Assembly: GCF_020733705.1 (NCBI RefSeq)
Contig: NZ_JAJFZM010000001.1
Coordinates: 2,418,001 to 2,482,000, forward strand
DNA length: 64,000 nucleotides
Direction of reading: 5' to 3'
Origin: Nocardia australiensis
Lineage (GTDB): Bacteria > Actinomycetota > Actinomycetes > Mycobacteriales > Mycobacteriaceae
Of the stretch, positions 17,822-27,099 are shown piece after piece (the stretch's first letter is position 1; every line of letters begins with the position of its first letter). Under the pieces are notes generated by a model. That model was given only the letters and a program-made list of their open reading frames with translations, did not search any database and was not told the DNA's origin. A program made the position numbers and the translations under genes.

Positions 17822-18478
17822 ATGCGCGGACACTATCCATATAGCGATGAGCCGGATTTCAACGGCGACTATCGGAATTCCGACAATATCCGGGCTGGAG
17901 CCGTATTTGAGGTGCCTCGGAAGGCTCCGTATGTGAAAATGCTCCTAGGTCCGGATCTGCTGCCAACCGAGATCACCTTCGGTCGGCACTGGAAGAGCGA
18001 ATATTCCGCGTCGCAGTACGGTGAATCGATAATGGCTGCCTTTCGATTTTCGGTCTACGAGATGGCGCTGCATTTCGCAGAGATCGGCGAGCGTCCTGTG
18101 TCGAGCGTCCCGTCGTTGCGGGAAATAACTCCGACCCTGCTGCGTACCCGAAGTTATGATGAGTACAACGAATGTTTCGGACGTTTACTCGGCGAGGGAG
18201 AGTATGCGGCCAACAGTCCGTGGCTGAATGATTTCGACGAGCCGACCATGACGGTTACCGCCAGCGGCTCCGGATTGAAGTCGATCACGATAGACCCGGC
18301 CTGGGCCGTCAATGCCGAGCCGTTCGCGATTACGCAGGACATCCTCGGCTGCGTGGAGTCGATTCGATCTATGAAGCCGACTCTATCAAGAGATGAGTAC
18401 CTCGATCGAGAGTCCGACGCGGAGTTGATGTCTCGTCTCGTCAGGCATGGATATCAACTAATGGAGAATGATAACTGA
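17822..18478 (+). CDS. Hypothetical protein with YbaB-like segment, T7SS-associated cassette
   Basis: A 218-residue protein without a signal peptide. The N-terminal 80 residues are not recognised. Around residues 138-180 a stretch (TVTASGSGLKSITIDPAW, then AITQDILGCVES) follows the pattern of YbaB-like proteins that accompany WXG100 genes: two strands, a DPxW-type turn and a helix. It lacks the long N-terminal coiled coil of classic YbaB. Its stop overlaps the ATG of the next gene, so it is the first gene of a four-gene operon with small T7SS-like proteins. Base use is less GC-rich than in the ribosomal genes, consistent with acquisition. Confidence 0.65.
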   Translation: MRGHYPYSDEPDFNGDYRNSDNIRAGAVFEVPRKAPYVKMLLGPDLLPTEITFGRHWKSEYSASQYGESIMAAFRFSVYEMALHFAEIGERPVSSVPSLREITPTLLRTRSYDEYNECFGRLLGEGEYAANSPWLNDFDEPTMTVTASGSGLKSITIDPAWAVNAEPFAITQDILGCVESIRSMKPTLSRDEYLDRESDAELMSRLVRHGYQLMENDN

Positions 18479-18804
18479 TGACCGATGACCTCAAAGTTGA
18501 ACTGCAGCTCCTCGAAAATGTTGCCAGATCGTGGGATGGTGTTGTCAAAACCGGACTGTCCGGAACTGCGCAGTCGATAGACGAGTTGAAGTTCTCGCGT
18601 CTACAGTTCGGTATTTTCCAGATCCCTTGGGGCAAATACACTGAGACGGCAGTATATATTCAGGATCGTCTCAACGAAGGTAGCCAGTCGGCCAGCGACA
18701 TCGGTGGCGCCCTATATAAAGTGGCGCGAACATTTGAGCAGCAAGATACCGAACAAGCGGCGGGTATCAGGCAAGCTCAAGGTGATATGGGGTTCAGTAT
18801 CTAA
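18478..18804 (+). CDS. EspC-like (ESX secretion-associated) small protein
   Basis: A 108-residue, mainly helical protein. The layout matches the EspC/T7SS ESX family: an N-terminal helix, a middle FGIFQIPWGKYTE segment (near residues 44-56), and a C-terminal helix ending in a VARTFEQQDTEQA stretch, like the YxxxD-type secretion signal (here F-E-Q-Q-D). Such proteins leave the cell through type VII secretion. It overlaps both neighbours by a few bases (start in the upstream stop, stop in the downstream ATG). No ESX core genes are in the window. Confidence 0.65.
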   Translation: MTDDLKVELQLLENVARSWDGVVKTGLSGTAQSIDELKFSRLQFGIFQIPWGKYTETAVYIQDRLNEGSQSASDIGGALYKVARTFEQQDTEQAAGIRQAQGDMGFSI

Positions 18805-19580
18805 TGGCGGATTTTCCGACGAAGGATCTCGATGAGGCGGTTGAGAACTTCAAGAAGCAGCAGGACGAATGGAAGAAGCAGCCCAAGGAGCTCAACGACA
18901 AATTCGATAGGCTGAAGGTGCTGAGCCTCGCTCTCTATATGACGTATACGAGCGACAGGGATGCGGCCCAAGAGAAGCTCAAGAAGCTCCTCGAGAAGAT
19001 CGAGGAAGCTGCGGAAGGAATCGCGGCGCCATTCCTGTTCATTCAATATGCTGCGAACTGGCAGACAGTGGCCAGCAAGGTGCGCGATGTCAACAATGAG
19101 CAGGGGCGAACCGAATTGAGTCTGGATGGCCATTGGTCAGGGAAGGCGCAACAGCGCTATGCGGTATCGCGGACCAATCAGACAACAGCACTCTCTACCT
19201 CAAATGATATGTGCGAAAAAGTGCATGAACAGCTCCTTTCTCTTGCTCGTGGAGGCTTGGATTTCTATAAATCCTTAGCGGACCGCCTTGCGCAGTTACT
19301 GGCTAAACTGGCGACTGCTTTGACCAAGGTCGCAACCGTTGTCGAAGCTCCGTGGGGTATCTCCGATACGATCGACTTGTGCGGTGAGGCTGTGCTCTTC
19401 GTCGAGCAGACAATCACCGAATACACTCGTCTGATGGCGGAGCAGCAAATCTCTGCGAATGAGCTGAAGAATATCATCAGCCATCCCAACGGTTTCCCGA
19501 AGATTGATGGAAAGGATCATTGGCCGAATTCGGTTGCCAATGGGTTTGAGGATCCGACAAATTGGGAGCTTGCCAAGTGA
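18804..19580 (+). CDS. WXG100-like helical protein
   Basis: A 258-residue protein. A long charged helical N-terminal half (many Lys/Glu, near residues 5-75, probably coiled coil) is followed by LDGHWSGKAQQRYA (near residues 108-121), a W-x-G turn between two helices as in WXG100 proteins, then amphipathic helices with a more hydrophobic stretch at residues 150-190. It pairs with the preceding EspC-like gene. Its stop overlaps the GTG of the lipoprotein gene. A T7SS substrate is likely; no catalytic domain is visible. Confidence 0.65.
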   Translation: MADFPTKDLDEAVENFKKQQDEWKKQPKELNDKFDRLKVLSLALYMTYTSDRDAAQEKLKKLLEKIEEAAEGIAAPFLFIQYAANWQTVASKVRDVNNEQGRTELSLDGHWSGKAQQRYAVSRTNQTTALSTSNDMCEKVHEQLLSLARGGLDFYKSLADRLAQLLAKLATALTKVATVVEAPWGISDTIDLCGEAVLFVEQTITEYTRLMAEQQISANELKNIISHPNGFPKIDGKDHWPNSVANGFEDPTNWELAK

Positions 19581-20122
19581 TTTCGAAGCGGGGGGCTGTC
19601 CGTGGTCGGGTGGTTGTTGCTGGGGTCTCTGTCTTTTCTGTTTTTATGCTTTCTGCGTGTGGCGAGGATGGGTCGGGAGGTGGAGGGAGCGGAGCGGCGG
19701 TCCGGTCGGAGAACGAGCTGTGCAAGCGCGCTCTCAACCTGGTTCGGGGGGTGTGGGGCGAGCAGAGTGAGATAACGATCAAACCGCATATGTCTGCGGT
19801 CGATGATCAATTCGACGATAGTGTGTCTTGCTGGTTCGAAAATGGCAATAATCGATATGGTGAGCTCAAACTGTCGAAAATTGATCCATCGGAGAAGGTG
19901 CTGGATAAGTTCGATAGGGTAGTTTCAGTCGATAAAGATCGAGTGCAGGTAAAGTATACCGGGAATATTAATCCGCACTTCGGGCTCGAATTCGGTGGGT
20001 GGGGTGGAGAATTGGAGTTGAGGCGTCCGAACAAGGACGAATCATTCTCGACTCCTACCGATCATGAGATCGACGCTGGAGCACGAGTGCTGGCCGAGAC
20101 GCTCCACCTGGTCGTTGGCTGA
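19577..20122 (+). CDS. Predicted lipoprotein, last gene of the EspC/WXG-like cassette
   Basis: A 181-residue protein starting with a basic, hydrophobic leader and LSAC near residue 28, a good lipobox. The mature part starts with a Gly/Ser linker and has two further cysteines (ELCKRALN and VSCWFENG), perhaps disulfide bonded; it resembles the DUF3558-type small lipoproteins of mycolata in size and layout, but I cannot confirm this. I chose the GTG at 19577, which overlaps the previous stop (GTGA) and has GGAG eight bases upstream. Confidence 0.7.
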   Translation: MISKRGAVRGRVVVAGVSVFSVFMLSACGEDGSGGGGSGAAVRSENELCKRALNLVRGVWGEQSEITIKPHMSAVDDQFDDSVSCWFENGNNRYGELKLSKIDPSEKVLDKFDRVVSVDKDRVQVKYTGNINPHFGLEFGGWGGELELRRPNKDESFSTPTDHEIDAGARVLAETLHLVVG

Positions 20123-20279
20123 TTCAGGCCGCAGAGCAAGCATTACGCTCGCCTTCGAGAGTGATTCTCCTTCTTGGCCATGTACTCGGGGAGATCGGGC
20201 TGTCCGATGGGCGGACGCGGCATGGTCCAAACCTGGTCTCGACCACAGTGCCTACCTCGAGGGTTCGGTTCGATGTAGG

Positions 20280-20714
20280 TCATAGGTCGTTCGGCAGCAG
20301 TCGGAATGCCTTGTGTGATGTCAGCGGCGTGAGGGCTCGGAAGTCTCGACGATCGAGGGTGAGCACGGTGTTGGTTTCATACTTGGCGGCGAGTGCGACA
20401 CAAACGGCGTCAGCGAGGTCGAGGCGCAGGGCGGGATAGAGCGTCCGTACAGCGTTGGCCTGATCGAGAGTGTCGGTAGTCAGCGTGGTGATTTCGAACA
20501 GTCCGAGATCGGCTCGAGCGGTGATGTCTTCGATCATCGAGATCGCGTGTGCCTGTCCGAGTGCACGTCGGCCGACCTGGTCGAACTCGGCCAGGATCAA
20601 CGGAGACAGCGCGACCAGACCGGCGGCTTCGAGAGTGTAGAAGGCGCCATCGCTGTCAGCGGAGGAGGTATCGAAAGCCGCGAGCAGTCCGGAGGTGTCC
20701 GCGATGACGATTTC
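20280..20714 (-). pseudogene. PIN-domain toxin VapC, without a start codon
   Basis: The minus-strand frame encodes a nearly complete PIN domain: VIADTSGLLAAFD (first acidic residue), then SPLILAEFDQVGRRALG, LRLDLADAVCVALAA (acidic residues of the second half) and TVLTLDRRDFR. VapC toxins cut RNA. No ATG, GTG or TTG lies in this frame before the PIN start; the first possible start is a TTG at 20600, inside the domain and after the first catalytic Asp. The frame runs open upstream into the vapB remnant, which is read in another frame. A deletion seems to have removed the end of vapB and the start of vapC. Confidence 0.65.
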
Positions 20715-20742
20715 TGTTCCGGTGGCACCGAGCCCAGCGGAG

Positions 20743-20817
20743 CCTGCGGGCCGCGGCCTCTTTGATCGTCGCGAGGTCGTCGGCGTCGGCGTAGACCATC
20801 GTCCGCTTCAACGACAT
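20743..20817 (-). pseudogene. VapB-type antitoxin remnant (first 25 codons)
   Basis: From the ATG at 20817 the frame reads MSLKRTMVYADADDLATIKE and AAARR, the N-terminal DNA-binding part of a VapB-type antitoxin. After that the sequence makes no sense in this frame and stops at 20656, overlapping the VapC frame. Family antitoxins have about 70-90 residues. Confidence 0.55.
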
Positions 20818-20888
20818 ATGTGTACGGTGGCATACGTTTCGGACGGCAGCAACGATCTCGAGTGGCAGCGGCTCATTTCGCCCGGATT

Positions 20889-20916
20889 TTGCCGAGGTCA
20901 GGCGCCCGTCTACACT
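20889..20916 (+). promoter_or_regulatory. Predicted promoter of the rpsH-rplO operon (copy of the rplN promoter)
   Basis: TTGCCG (20889-20894), 16 bases, TACACT (20911-20916). TACACTAGACCGGTTGCC is identical here and at 15754-15771, so both halves of the split spc operon carry the same start region. The leader to rpsH is about 205 bases and contains GCCTGGGCACC twice (near 20926 and 20988). Confidence 0.6.
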
Positions 20917-21127
20917 AGACCGGTTGCCTGGGCACCTCTGTGTCCGTATGCGCCTGATTCAGTGACTGCGTCGGGCGGTGGACTGCCTGGGCACCGAGAA
21001 CTCGTAAGAGAACTCATCCGGTCGGCAAATGTCGGCCGGACCAGCCCCATTGCTGTAGGCCCACGACCGGTACGACTGTGTCGGTGGTGTATGGGAACCG
21101 CAGCGAGAAAGGTGTCGAGGTCTAACC

Positions 21128-21526
21128 ATGACCATGACTGATCCGATCGCGGACTTCTTGACACGTCTGCGCAACGCCAACTCGGCGTACCACGATCAGG
21201 TGAAGGCTCCGCACTCGAAGCTCAAGGCGAACATTGCCGAGATCCTCAAGCGCGAGGGCTACATCGCCGATTACCGCACCGAGGAAGCGGCCGTCGGCCA
21301 GAGCCTCGTTGTCGACCTGAAGTACGGCCCCAGCCGTGAGCGCAGCCTGCAGGGCCTGCGTCGCGTCTCGAAGCCGGGTCTGCGTGTGTACGCGAAGTCC
21401 ACCAACCTGCCCAAGGTCCTGGGTGGCCTCGGCGTGGCGATTATCTCCACGTCGACCGGCCTGCTCACCGATCGCCAGGCGGCCAAGCAAGGTGTAGGCG
21501 GGGAAGTCCTCGCCTACGTCTGGTAA
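21128..21526 (+). CDS. rpsH: 30S ribosomal protein S8
   Basis: A 132-residue S8, with [17 protein letters not shown] at the start and [20 protein letters not shown] at the end. It binds 16S rRNA and, in E. coli, represses the spc operon. It opens the second half of the operon with its own promoter. Confidence 0.98.
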   Translation: MTMTDPIADFLTRLRNANSAYHDQVKAPHSKLKANIAEILKREGYIADYRTEEAAVGQSLVVDLKYGPSRERSLQGLRRVSKPGLRVYAKSTNLPKVLGGLGVAIISTSTGLLTDRQAAKQGVGGEVLAYVW

Positions 21527-21540
21527 GCGGAGGTAGGACA

Positions 21541-22080
21541 ATGTCGCGTATTGGCAAGAAGCCCATCGCAATTCCGGCCGGCGTCGAGGTGACCCTCGAT
21601 GGTCAGAGCGTGTCGGTGAAGGGTCCCAAGGGCACCCTGTCGCACACGGTCGCCGAGCCGATCACCATCGTCAAGGGCGAAGACGGCCAGCTCGAGGTCG
21701 CTCGCCCGGATGACGAGCGCCGCAGCCGCGCGCTGCACGGCCTGACCCGCACCCTGGTCTCGAACATGGTCGAGGGTGTAACCAAGGGCTACGAGACGAA
21801 GATGGAAATCTTCGGCGTCGGTTACCGCGTCCAGGCCAAGGGCTCGAACCTCGAGTTCGCGCTCGGCTACAGCCACTCGGTGCCGATCGACGCCCCGGAG
21901 GGCATCACCTTCGCGGTGGAATCGCCCACCAAGTTCTCCGTGTCCGGAATTGACAAGCAGAAGGTCGGCCAGATCTCCGCTGTGATCCACGGACTGCGCA
22001 AGCCTGACCCGTACAAGGGCAAGGGCATCCGCTACGCCGGCGAGGTCGTTCGCCGCAAGGTCGGAAAGACGGGTAAGTGA
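21541..22080 (+). CDS. rplF: 50S ribosomal protein L6
   Basis: A 179-residue L6 with two similar beta/alpha domains; [15 protein letters not shown] at the start and [14 protein letters not shown] near the end are diagnostic. Fourteen bases separate it from rpsH; GGAGG precedes the ATG. Confidence 0.98.
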   Translation: MSRIGKKPIAIPAGVEVTLDGQSVSVKGPKGTLSHTVAEPITIVKGEDGQLEVARPDDERRSRALHGLTRTLVSNMVEGVTKGYETKMEIFGVGYRVQAKGSNLEFALGYSHSVPIDAPEGITFAVESPTKFSVSGIDKQKVGQISAVIHGLRKPDPYKGKGIRYAGEVVRRKVGKTGK

Positions 22081-22082
22081 TC

Positions 22083-22490
22083 ATGGCGCAAACCGAAAAC
22101 CAGAAGGCCAAGCGCATTCCGCGCGGCAAGGATGTGTCGACCACGCGTCGGCTGTCCAAGACCCGCCGGCACTTCCGTCTGCGCAAGAAGGTTGTCGGCA
22201 CCACCGAGCGTCCGCGTCTGGTGGTCAACCGCTCCTCGCGTCACCTGCACGCGCAGCTCATCGACGACTCGATCGGCAAGACCATTGCCGCCGCGTCGTC
22301 CATCGAGGCCGATGTGCGTGCCACCGAAGGCGACAAGTCGGCCAAGGGCAAGAAGGTCGGCGCCTTGCTGGCCGAGCGTGCCAAGGCTGCCGGTATCGAG
22401 GCCGTAGTGTTCGACCGTGGTGGTCACGACTACCACGGCCGCATCGCGGCGCTGGCCGATGCCGCTCGCGAAGGTGGGTTGAAGTTCTAA
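22083..22490 (+). CDS. rplR: 50S ribosomal protein L18
   Basis: A 135-residue L18 with [20 protein letters not shown] and [14 protein letters not shown], the 5S rRNA-binding protein. I chose the ATG at 22083, two bases after the rplF stop; the GTG at 22077 lies inside rplF and lacks a ribosome binding site. Confidence 0.98.
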   Translation: MAQTENQKAKRIPRGKDVSTTRRLSKTRRHFRLRKKVVGTTERPRLVVNRSSRHLHAQLIDDSIGKTIAAASSIEADVRATEGDKSAKGKKVGALLAERAKAAGIEAVVFDRGGHDYHGRIAALADAAREGGLKF

Positions 22491-22560
22491 TGAGCGGAGC
22501 TTGCGGAGCGAGCATTCAACTCAGCTCGCGATTCGATTTCATCAACGGAAGGAACGTCTG

Positions 22561-23226
22561 ATGCCGGGACGTCAACGGCGTGACGGCGGCAACGGACCCG
22601 CCGGACAGCAGAATGGTGCCGCCGGTGGCGGCGACAACCGCGACAACCGTGGCGGTGGCCGCGACCGTCGTGGCGGCGGTGACCGTCGCGACAACGCGGC
22701 CGAGAAGAACCAGCTCGAGCGTGTCGTCGCGATCAACCGTGTCTCCAAGGTCGTGAAGGGTGGTCGTCGCTTCAGCTTCACCGCCCTCGTGATCGTCGGT
22801 GATGGCAACGGTCTGGTCGGCGTCGGCTACGGCAAGGCCAAGGAAGTTCCCGCGGCCATCCAGAAGGGTGTCGAGGAGGCTCGCAAGAGCTTCTTCCGCG
22901 TTCCCATGATCGGCTCGACCATCACCCACCCGGTGCAGGGCGAAGCGGCGGCCGGTGTCGTCATGCTGCGTCCGGCCTCGCCGGGTACCGGTGTGATCGC
23001 CGGTGGTGCGGCTCGTGCCGTGCTCGAATGCGCTGGCATTCATGACATTCTGGCGAAGTCGCTCGGTAGCGACAACGCCATCAACGTCGTGCACGCGACG
23101 GTTGCGGCACTCAAGATGCTGCAGCGTCCCGAAGAGGTCGCGGCCCGTCGCGGTCTGGCCCTCGAGGACGTTGCCCCCGCGGGCATGCTGCGCGCACGCG
23201 CTCAGGCAGCGGGAGGTGCCAGGTAA
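22561..23226 (+). CDS. rpsE: 30S ribosomal protein S5
   Basis: A 221-residue S5. The core ([20 protein letters not shown], then [20 protein letters not shown]) is standard. The N-terminus has an added stretch of about 50 residues rich in Gly, Asp, Arg and Asn ([19 protein letters not shown]), a known feature of actinobacterial S5 but long here. The ATG at 22561 has GGAAGGA upstream. A frame from 22501 lacks support. Confidence 0.97.
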   Translation: MPGRQRRDGGNGPAGQQNGAAGGGDNRDNRGGGRDRRGGGDRRDNAAEKNQLERVVAINRVSKVVKGGRRFSFTALVIVGDGNGLVGVGYGKAKEVPAAIQKGVEEARKSFFRVPMIGSTITHPVQGEAAAGVVMLRPASPGTGVIAGGAARAVLECAGIHDILAKSLGSDNAINVVHATVAALKMLQRPEEVAARRGLALEDVAPAGMLRARAQAAGGAR

Positions 23227-23421
23227 ATGGCTGATCTTGAAAAGGCCCAGCTCAAGGTGACCCAGATCAAGTCCGTCATCGGCGCCAAGGAGAACCAGCG
23301 CGCGAGCATGCGCACACTGGGACTGCGGAAGATTCGCCAGACCGTGGTTCGTGAGGACACTCCTCAGAACCGTGGCCTGATCAACGTCGTGCGCCACCTC
23401 GTAACAGTTGAGGAGGTCTGA
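23227..23421 (+). CDS. rpmD: 50S ribosomal protein L30
   Basis: A 64-residue L30, with [19 protein letters not shown] and LRKIRQTV. It starts directly after the rpsE stop. Confidence 0.97.
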   Translation: MADLEKAQLKVTQIKSVIGAKENQRASMRTLGLRKIRQTVVREDTPQNRGLINVVRHLVTVEEV

Positions 23422-23422
23422 C

Positions 23423-23866
23423 ATGACCATCAAGTTGCACCACTTGCGTCCGGCTCCCGGCGCCAAGACCGAGAAGACCCGGGTGGGTCGCGGTGAAGGC
23501 TCCAAGGGCAAGACCGCGGGCCGCGGTACCAAGGGCACCAAGGCTCGCAAGAACGTTCCGGCCGCCTTCGAGGGTGGGCAGATGCCGCTTCACATGCGGC
23601 TGCCCAAGCTCAAGGGCTTCACGAACCCGTTCCGTACGGAATACCAGGTCGTGAATGTCGGTGCGATCGCCAAACTGTTCCCCGAGGGTGGCGAGATCGG
23701 CAAGGCCGAGCTCGTGGCCGCCGGCGCGGTTCGCAAGAACCAGCTGGTCAAGGTCCTCGGTGACGGCGAGATCGGTGTCGCGGTCCAGGTGACCGTCGAC
23801 AAGGTCACCGGTTCCGCCAAGGAAAAGATCACCGCGGCCGGTGGCACTGTCACCGAGCTGGGCTGA
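23423..23866 (+). CDS. rplO: 50S ribosomal protein L15
   Basis: A 147-residue L15 with the Gly/Lys-rich start ([18 protein letters not shown]) and [17 protein letters not shown] chose the ATG at 23423, preceded by AGGAGG, rather than the upstream in-frame codon at 23408 inside rpmD. It is the last gene of the ribosomal run and is followed by a terminator. Confidence 0.98.
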   Translation: MTIKLHHLRPAPGAKTEKTRVGRGEGSKGKTAGRGTKGTKARKNVPAAFEGGQMPLHMRLPKLKGFTNPFRTEYQVVNVGAIAKLFPEGGEIGKAELVAAGAVRKNQLVKVLGDGEIGVAVQVTVDKVTGSAKEKITAAGGTVTELG

Positions 23867-23879
23867 CGTACTCTGATCG

Positions 23880-23919
23880 CAGTGGCACCGGACGACTGAA
23901 GACTCGTCTGGTGCCACTG
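23880..23919 (+). terminator. Intrinsic-type terminator after rplO
   Basis: A 16-bp stem, CAGTGGCACCGGACGA paired with TCGTCTGGTGCCACTG with one G-T pair, and an eight-base loop. Short T run after it (TTAGAGTT). Confidence 0.8.
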
Positions 23920-23933
23920 TTAGAGTTCAATAG

Positions 23934-23962
23934 TTGTCTGCCACGCCCCGTCATGGGATACG
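23934..23962 (+). promoter_or_regulatory. Possible promoter of secY-adk-map
   Basis: TTGTCT (23934-23939), 17 bases, GATACG (23957-23962), after the rplO terminator and about 65 bases before secY. Confidence 0.4.
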
Positions 23963-24027
23963 CGTCTCCGACCAGGACTTCGCTGAAAATGTCCATGGCA
24001 TGACCATGTCGTTCGCCAGGAGGATCT

Positions 24028-25350
24028 GTGCTTTCCGCCTTCGTATCGGCCTTCCGGACTCCGGACTTACGGCGGAAGATCCTCTTCACGCTGGGGTTGA
24101 TCGCGTTGTACCGCTTGGGTGCCTCGCTGCCGTCCCCCGGTGTCGATTACAAGAACGTCCAGGAATGCGTCAACCTGGTTTCCGGTGGTGACTCCCAAGG
24201 CATCTACCAGCTGATCAACCTGTTCTCCGGTGGTGCCCTGCTGCAGTTGTCGGTCTTCGCGATCGGCATCATGCCCTACATCACCGCCAGCATCATCATC
24301 CAGCTGCTGACCGTCGTCATCCCGCGGTTCGAGGAACTGCGTAAAGAGGGCCAAACCGGCCAGAACAAGATGACGCAGTACACCAGGTATCTGTCGGTTG
24401 CCTTGGCGATCCTGCAGGCCACCGGTCTGGTCGCGCTCGCGGCCCGAGGTCAGCTGTTGCAGGGCTGCCAGAAGGACATCCTCGCCGACACCAGCATCTT
24501 CGGCATGATCATCATCGTGCTGGTGATGACCGCCGGTGCGGCACTCGTGATGTGGTTCGGCGAGCAGATCACCGAGCGCGGTGTCGGCAACGGTATGTCG
24601 TTGCTGATCTTCGCCGGTATCGCCGCCCGTATCCCGTCGCAGGGTAAGGGCATTCTCGACAGCCGCGGTGGCCTGATCTTCGGCCTCGTGTGTGTGGCCG
24701 CGCTGGCGATCATCGCCGCGGTGATCTATGTCGAACAGGGCCAACGCCGAATCCCGGTGCAGTACGCCAAGCGCGTCGTCGGCCGGAAGATGTATGGCGG
24801 CTCCTCGACCTATCTGCCACTGAAGGTCAACCAGGCGGGTGTTATCCCGGTGATCTTCGCGTCGTCGCTGCTGTACCTGCCGAACCTGGTGGCGCAGCTG
24901 ACGTCGTCGAGCGGGGCGACCGATCAGAGCTGGTGGCAGGAGATCATCCAGAAATACTTGGTGAACCCGGGCAACCCGGTGTACATCGCGATCTACTTCG
25001 GTCTGATCGTGTTCTTCACCTACTTCTATGTCGCGATCACCTTCAACCCGGAGGAGCGCGCCGACGAGATGAAGAAGTTCGGTGGCTTCATTCCGGGTTA
25101 CCGGCCCGGTAAGCCGACCGCCGACTATCTCAGTTACGTCCTGAGCCGTATCACCCTCCCCGGCTCGATCTACCTCGGTCTTGTTGCTGTCCTGCCGAAC
25201 CTGTTCCTCGATATTGGTTCCGACGGTGGCGCGCAGAACCTGCCGTTCGGCGGCACCGCGGTGCTGATCATGGTGAGCGTCGGCCTGGACACCGTGAAGC
25301 AGATCGAAAGCCAGCTGATGAATCGAAATTACGAAGGGTTCCTTAAGTGA
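24028..25350 (+). CDS. secY: Preprotein translocase subunit SecY
   Basis: A 440-residue membrane protein with ten hydrophobic helices, [18 protein letters not shown] and [27 protein letters not shown] and [19 protein letters not shown] all present. It forms the protein-conducting channel with SecE and SecG. The start is GTG after AGGAGG. Its stop overlaps the adk start (GTGA). Confidence 0.98.
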   Translation: MLSAFVSAFRTPDLRRKILFTLGLIALYRLGASLPSPGVDYKNVQECVNLVSGGDSQGIYQLINLFSGGALLQLSVFAIGIMPYITASIIIQLLTVVIPRFEELRKEGQTGQNKMTQYTRYLSVALAILQATGLVALAARGQLLQGCQKDILADTSIFGMIIIVLVMTAGAALVMWFGEQITERGVGNGMSLLIFAGIAARIPSQGKGILDSRGGLIFGLVCVAALAIIAAVIYVEQGQRRIPVQYAKRVVGRKMYGGSSTYLPLKVNQAGVIPVIFASSLLYLPNLVAQLTSSSGATDQSWWQEIIQKYLVNPGNPVYIAIYFGLIVFFTYFYVAITFNPEERADEMKKFGGFIPGYRPGKPTADYLSYVLSRITLPGSIYLGLVAVLPNLFLDIGSDGGAQNLPFGGTAVLIMVSVGLDTVKQIESQLMNRNYEGFLK

Positions 25351-25892
25351 GAGTTGTACTGCTCGGACCGCCGGGTGCCGGCAAAGGCACCCAAGCCGAT
25401 CTCATGTCCGAAAAGCTCGGTGTCCCGCACATCTCCACCGGGGACCTCTTCCGCACCAACATCTCCCAGCAGACTCCGTTGGGCCGCGAAGCGCAGAAGT
25501 ACATCGACGCGGGCAACCTGGTCCCCAGCGATGTGACCAACCGCATGGTCGAGGCCAGGGTCGCTGAACCGGACGCGGTGAACGGCTTTGTGCTCGACGG
25601 CTACCCCCGCACGGTCGATCAGGCCGACGCGCTGGAGAAGATCCTCGCGGGCATGGACACCAAGCTCGACTCGGTGCTGTGCTTCGTGGTGCCCGAGGAC
25701 ACCGTGGTCGATCGGATGCTGTCGCGTGGCCGCGCCGATGACAACGAAGACGTGATCCGCAACCGGCTTCGGGTGTACCGCTCGGAGACCGAGCCGCTGC
25801 TCGAGCATTACGACGGGCTGGTCCTCACCGTCGACGGCGTCGGCGAGGTCGACGAGGTCAACGTACGCGCCCTACAAGCGCTAGGACACTAA
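25347..25892 (+). CDS. adk: Adenylate kinase
   Basis: A 181-residue enzyme (ATP + AMP = 2 ADP) of the short-lid, zinc-free actinobacterial form. P-loop [11 protein letters not shown] at residues 7-17, ISTGDLFR, and [14 protein letters not shown] start overlapping the secY stop. Confidence 0.98.
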   Translation: MRVVLLGPPGAGKGTQADLMSEKLGVPHISTGDLFRTNISQQTPLGREAQKYIDAGNLVPSDVTNRMVEARVAEPDAVNGFVLDGYPRTVDQADALEKILAGMDTKLDSVLCFVVPEDTVVDRMLSRGRADDNEDVIRNRLRVYRSETEPLLEHYDGLVLTVDGVGEVDEVNVRALQALGH

Positions 25893-25895
25893 CCC

Positions 25896-26696
25896 TTGGT
25901 CTTCGGACGTAAGAACAAGAAGGTGGTGCCGTTCCGCTCCGCGGGCGAGCTGGACGCCATGGCGGCGGCGGGCGCCGTCGTCGGGCGTGCGCTGGTCGCG
26001 GTGCGAGCGGCCGCCAAGCCCGGTGTTTCGACATTGGAGTTGGATGAGGTTGCCGAACAGGTGATCCGCGACGCGGGCGCGGTGCCGTCCTTCAAGGGGT
26101 ATCACGGGTTCCCCGGTTCGATCTGCTCATCGGTGAACGACCGTGTGGTGCACGGGATTCCGACCGGCAAGGAGATCCTGGCCGAGGGCGACCTGGTTTC
26201 CATCGACTGTGGCGCGATTCTTGAAGGCTGGCACGGTGATTCGGCGTGGACGTTCGGCGTCGGCCCGATCATCGATGCCGATCGGCTGCTGAGTGAGGCG
26301 ACGAAGCTGTCCATGGAAGCAGGTATCGAGGCAATGGTGCCCGGTAACCGGCTGACGGACGTTTCGCACGCCATCGAGCTCGGCACTCGCGCCGCCGAAG
26401 AGGAGCACGGCCGGGCCTACGGCATCGTCGACGGTTACGGCGGGCACGCCATCGGCCGGGAGATGCACCTGGATCCGTTCCTCGCCAACGAAGGCGACCC
26501 GGGCAAGGGGCCACGACTGGTGGTGGGATCGGTACTCGCGATCGAGCCGATGCTGACATTGGGCACGACTCAGACCAAGGTGCTCGACGACGACTGGACC
26601 GTGGTGACGCTGGACGGCACCCGCGCCGCACATTGGGAGCACACGGTCGCCGTCACCGAGGACGGCCCTCGGATTCTGACGCTACGTTCCGAATAG
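25896..26696 (+). CDS. map: Methionine aminopeptidase, type I
   Basis: A 266-residue enzyme that removes the initiator methionine. Metal ligands are visible: Asp in SIDCGAI, Asp in HGDSAWTF, His in [11 protein letters not shown], Glu in LAIEPML and Glu in [10 protein letters not shown]. The [12 protein letters not shown] substrate loop is also present. TTG start, three bases after adk, so it is in the secY operon. Confidence 0.96.
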   Translation: MVFGRKNKKVVPFRSAGELDAMAAAGAVVGRALVAVRAAAKPGVSTLELDEVAEQVIRDAGAVPSFKGYHGFPGSICSSVNDRVVHGIPTGKEILAEGDLVSIDCGAILEGWHGDSAWTFGVGPIIDADRLLSEATKLSMEAGIEAMVPGNRLTDVSHAIELGTRAAEEEHGRAYGIVDGYGGHAIGREMHLDPFLANEGDPGKGPRLVVGSVLAIEPMLTLGTTQTKVLDDDWTVVTLDGTRAAHWEHTVAVTEDGPRILTLRSE

Positions 26697-27099
26697 TCTC
26701 GACATTGCCTGCGCCCGAACAACAGTGGTGGCGATCGGTTCGGCGACATCACGCGGCGAGACCCGATCGCACCGATGCCGCGGGCTCGGCCCACACGGCG
26801 AATTACGCACTGTGACACCGGTTTCGACGTTCTGTCGATCGGCCGGTGCCGCCGGCGCTATCCCAGCTCGTCGCTGGATCGGTGGCGTCGTTCCTTCCAC
26901 CCGCGGCTATTGGTCTGACCTTGCCTTTCGCGGCGAGGGGATTTCCTTTCCGCTTCGACTAACTTTCAACGATGCGGAAAGCGTATGTCGAACCTGCGGT
27001 CACCCACCCGAGTAGGCAACTACTCGAATATCGTTGAGCCGTACCGCATTTGCCGCTGTGTGGTTGCGCAGGTACCCAGTGGCCTTGGCGTGCGGCCGG
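26697..27099. other. Intergenic region without a supportable gene (26697-27099)
   Basis: About 400 bases between convergent map and the methyltransferase gene. A 96-codon plus-strand frame (26725-27015) has no domain or ribosome binding site. No strong hairpin seen. Confidence 0.5.

Noticed and set aside
22516..23550. 344-codon minus-strand frame opposite rpsE-rpmD
   Set aside because: Overlaps essential ribosomal genes on the other strand; no domain; shadow.
26725..27015. 96-codon plus-strand frame after map
   Set aside because: Arg/Gly/Ser-rich without domain or start signal.
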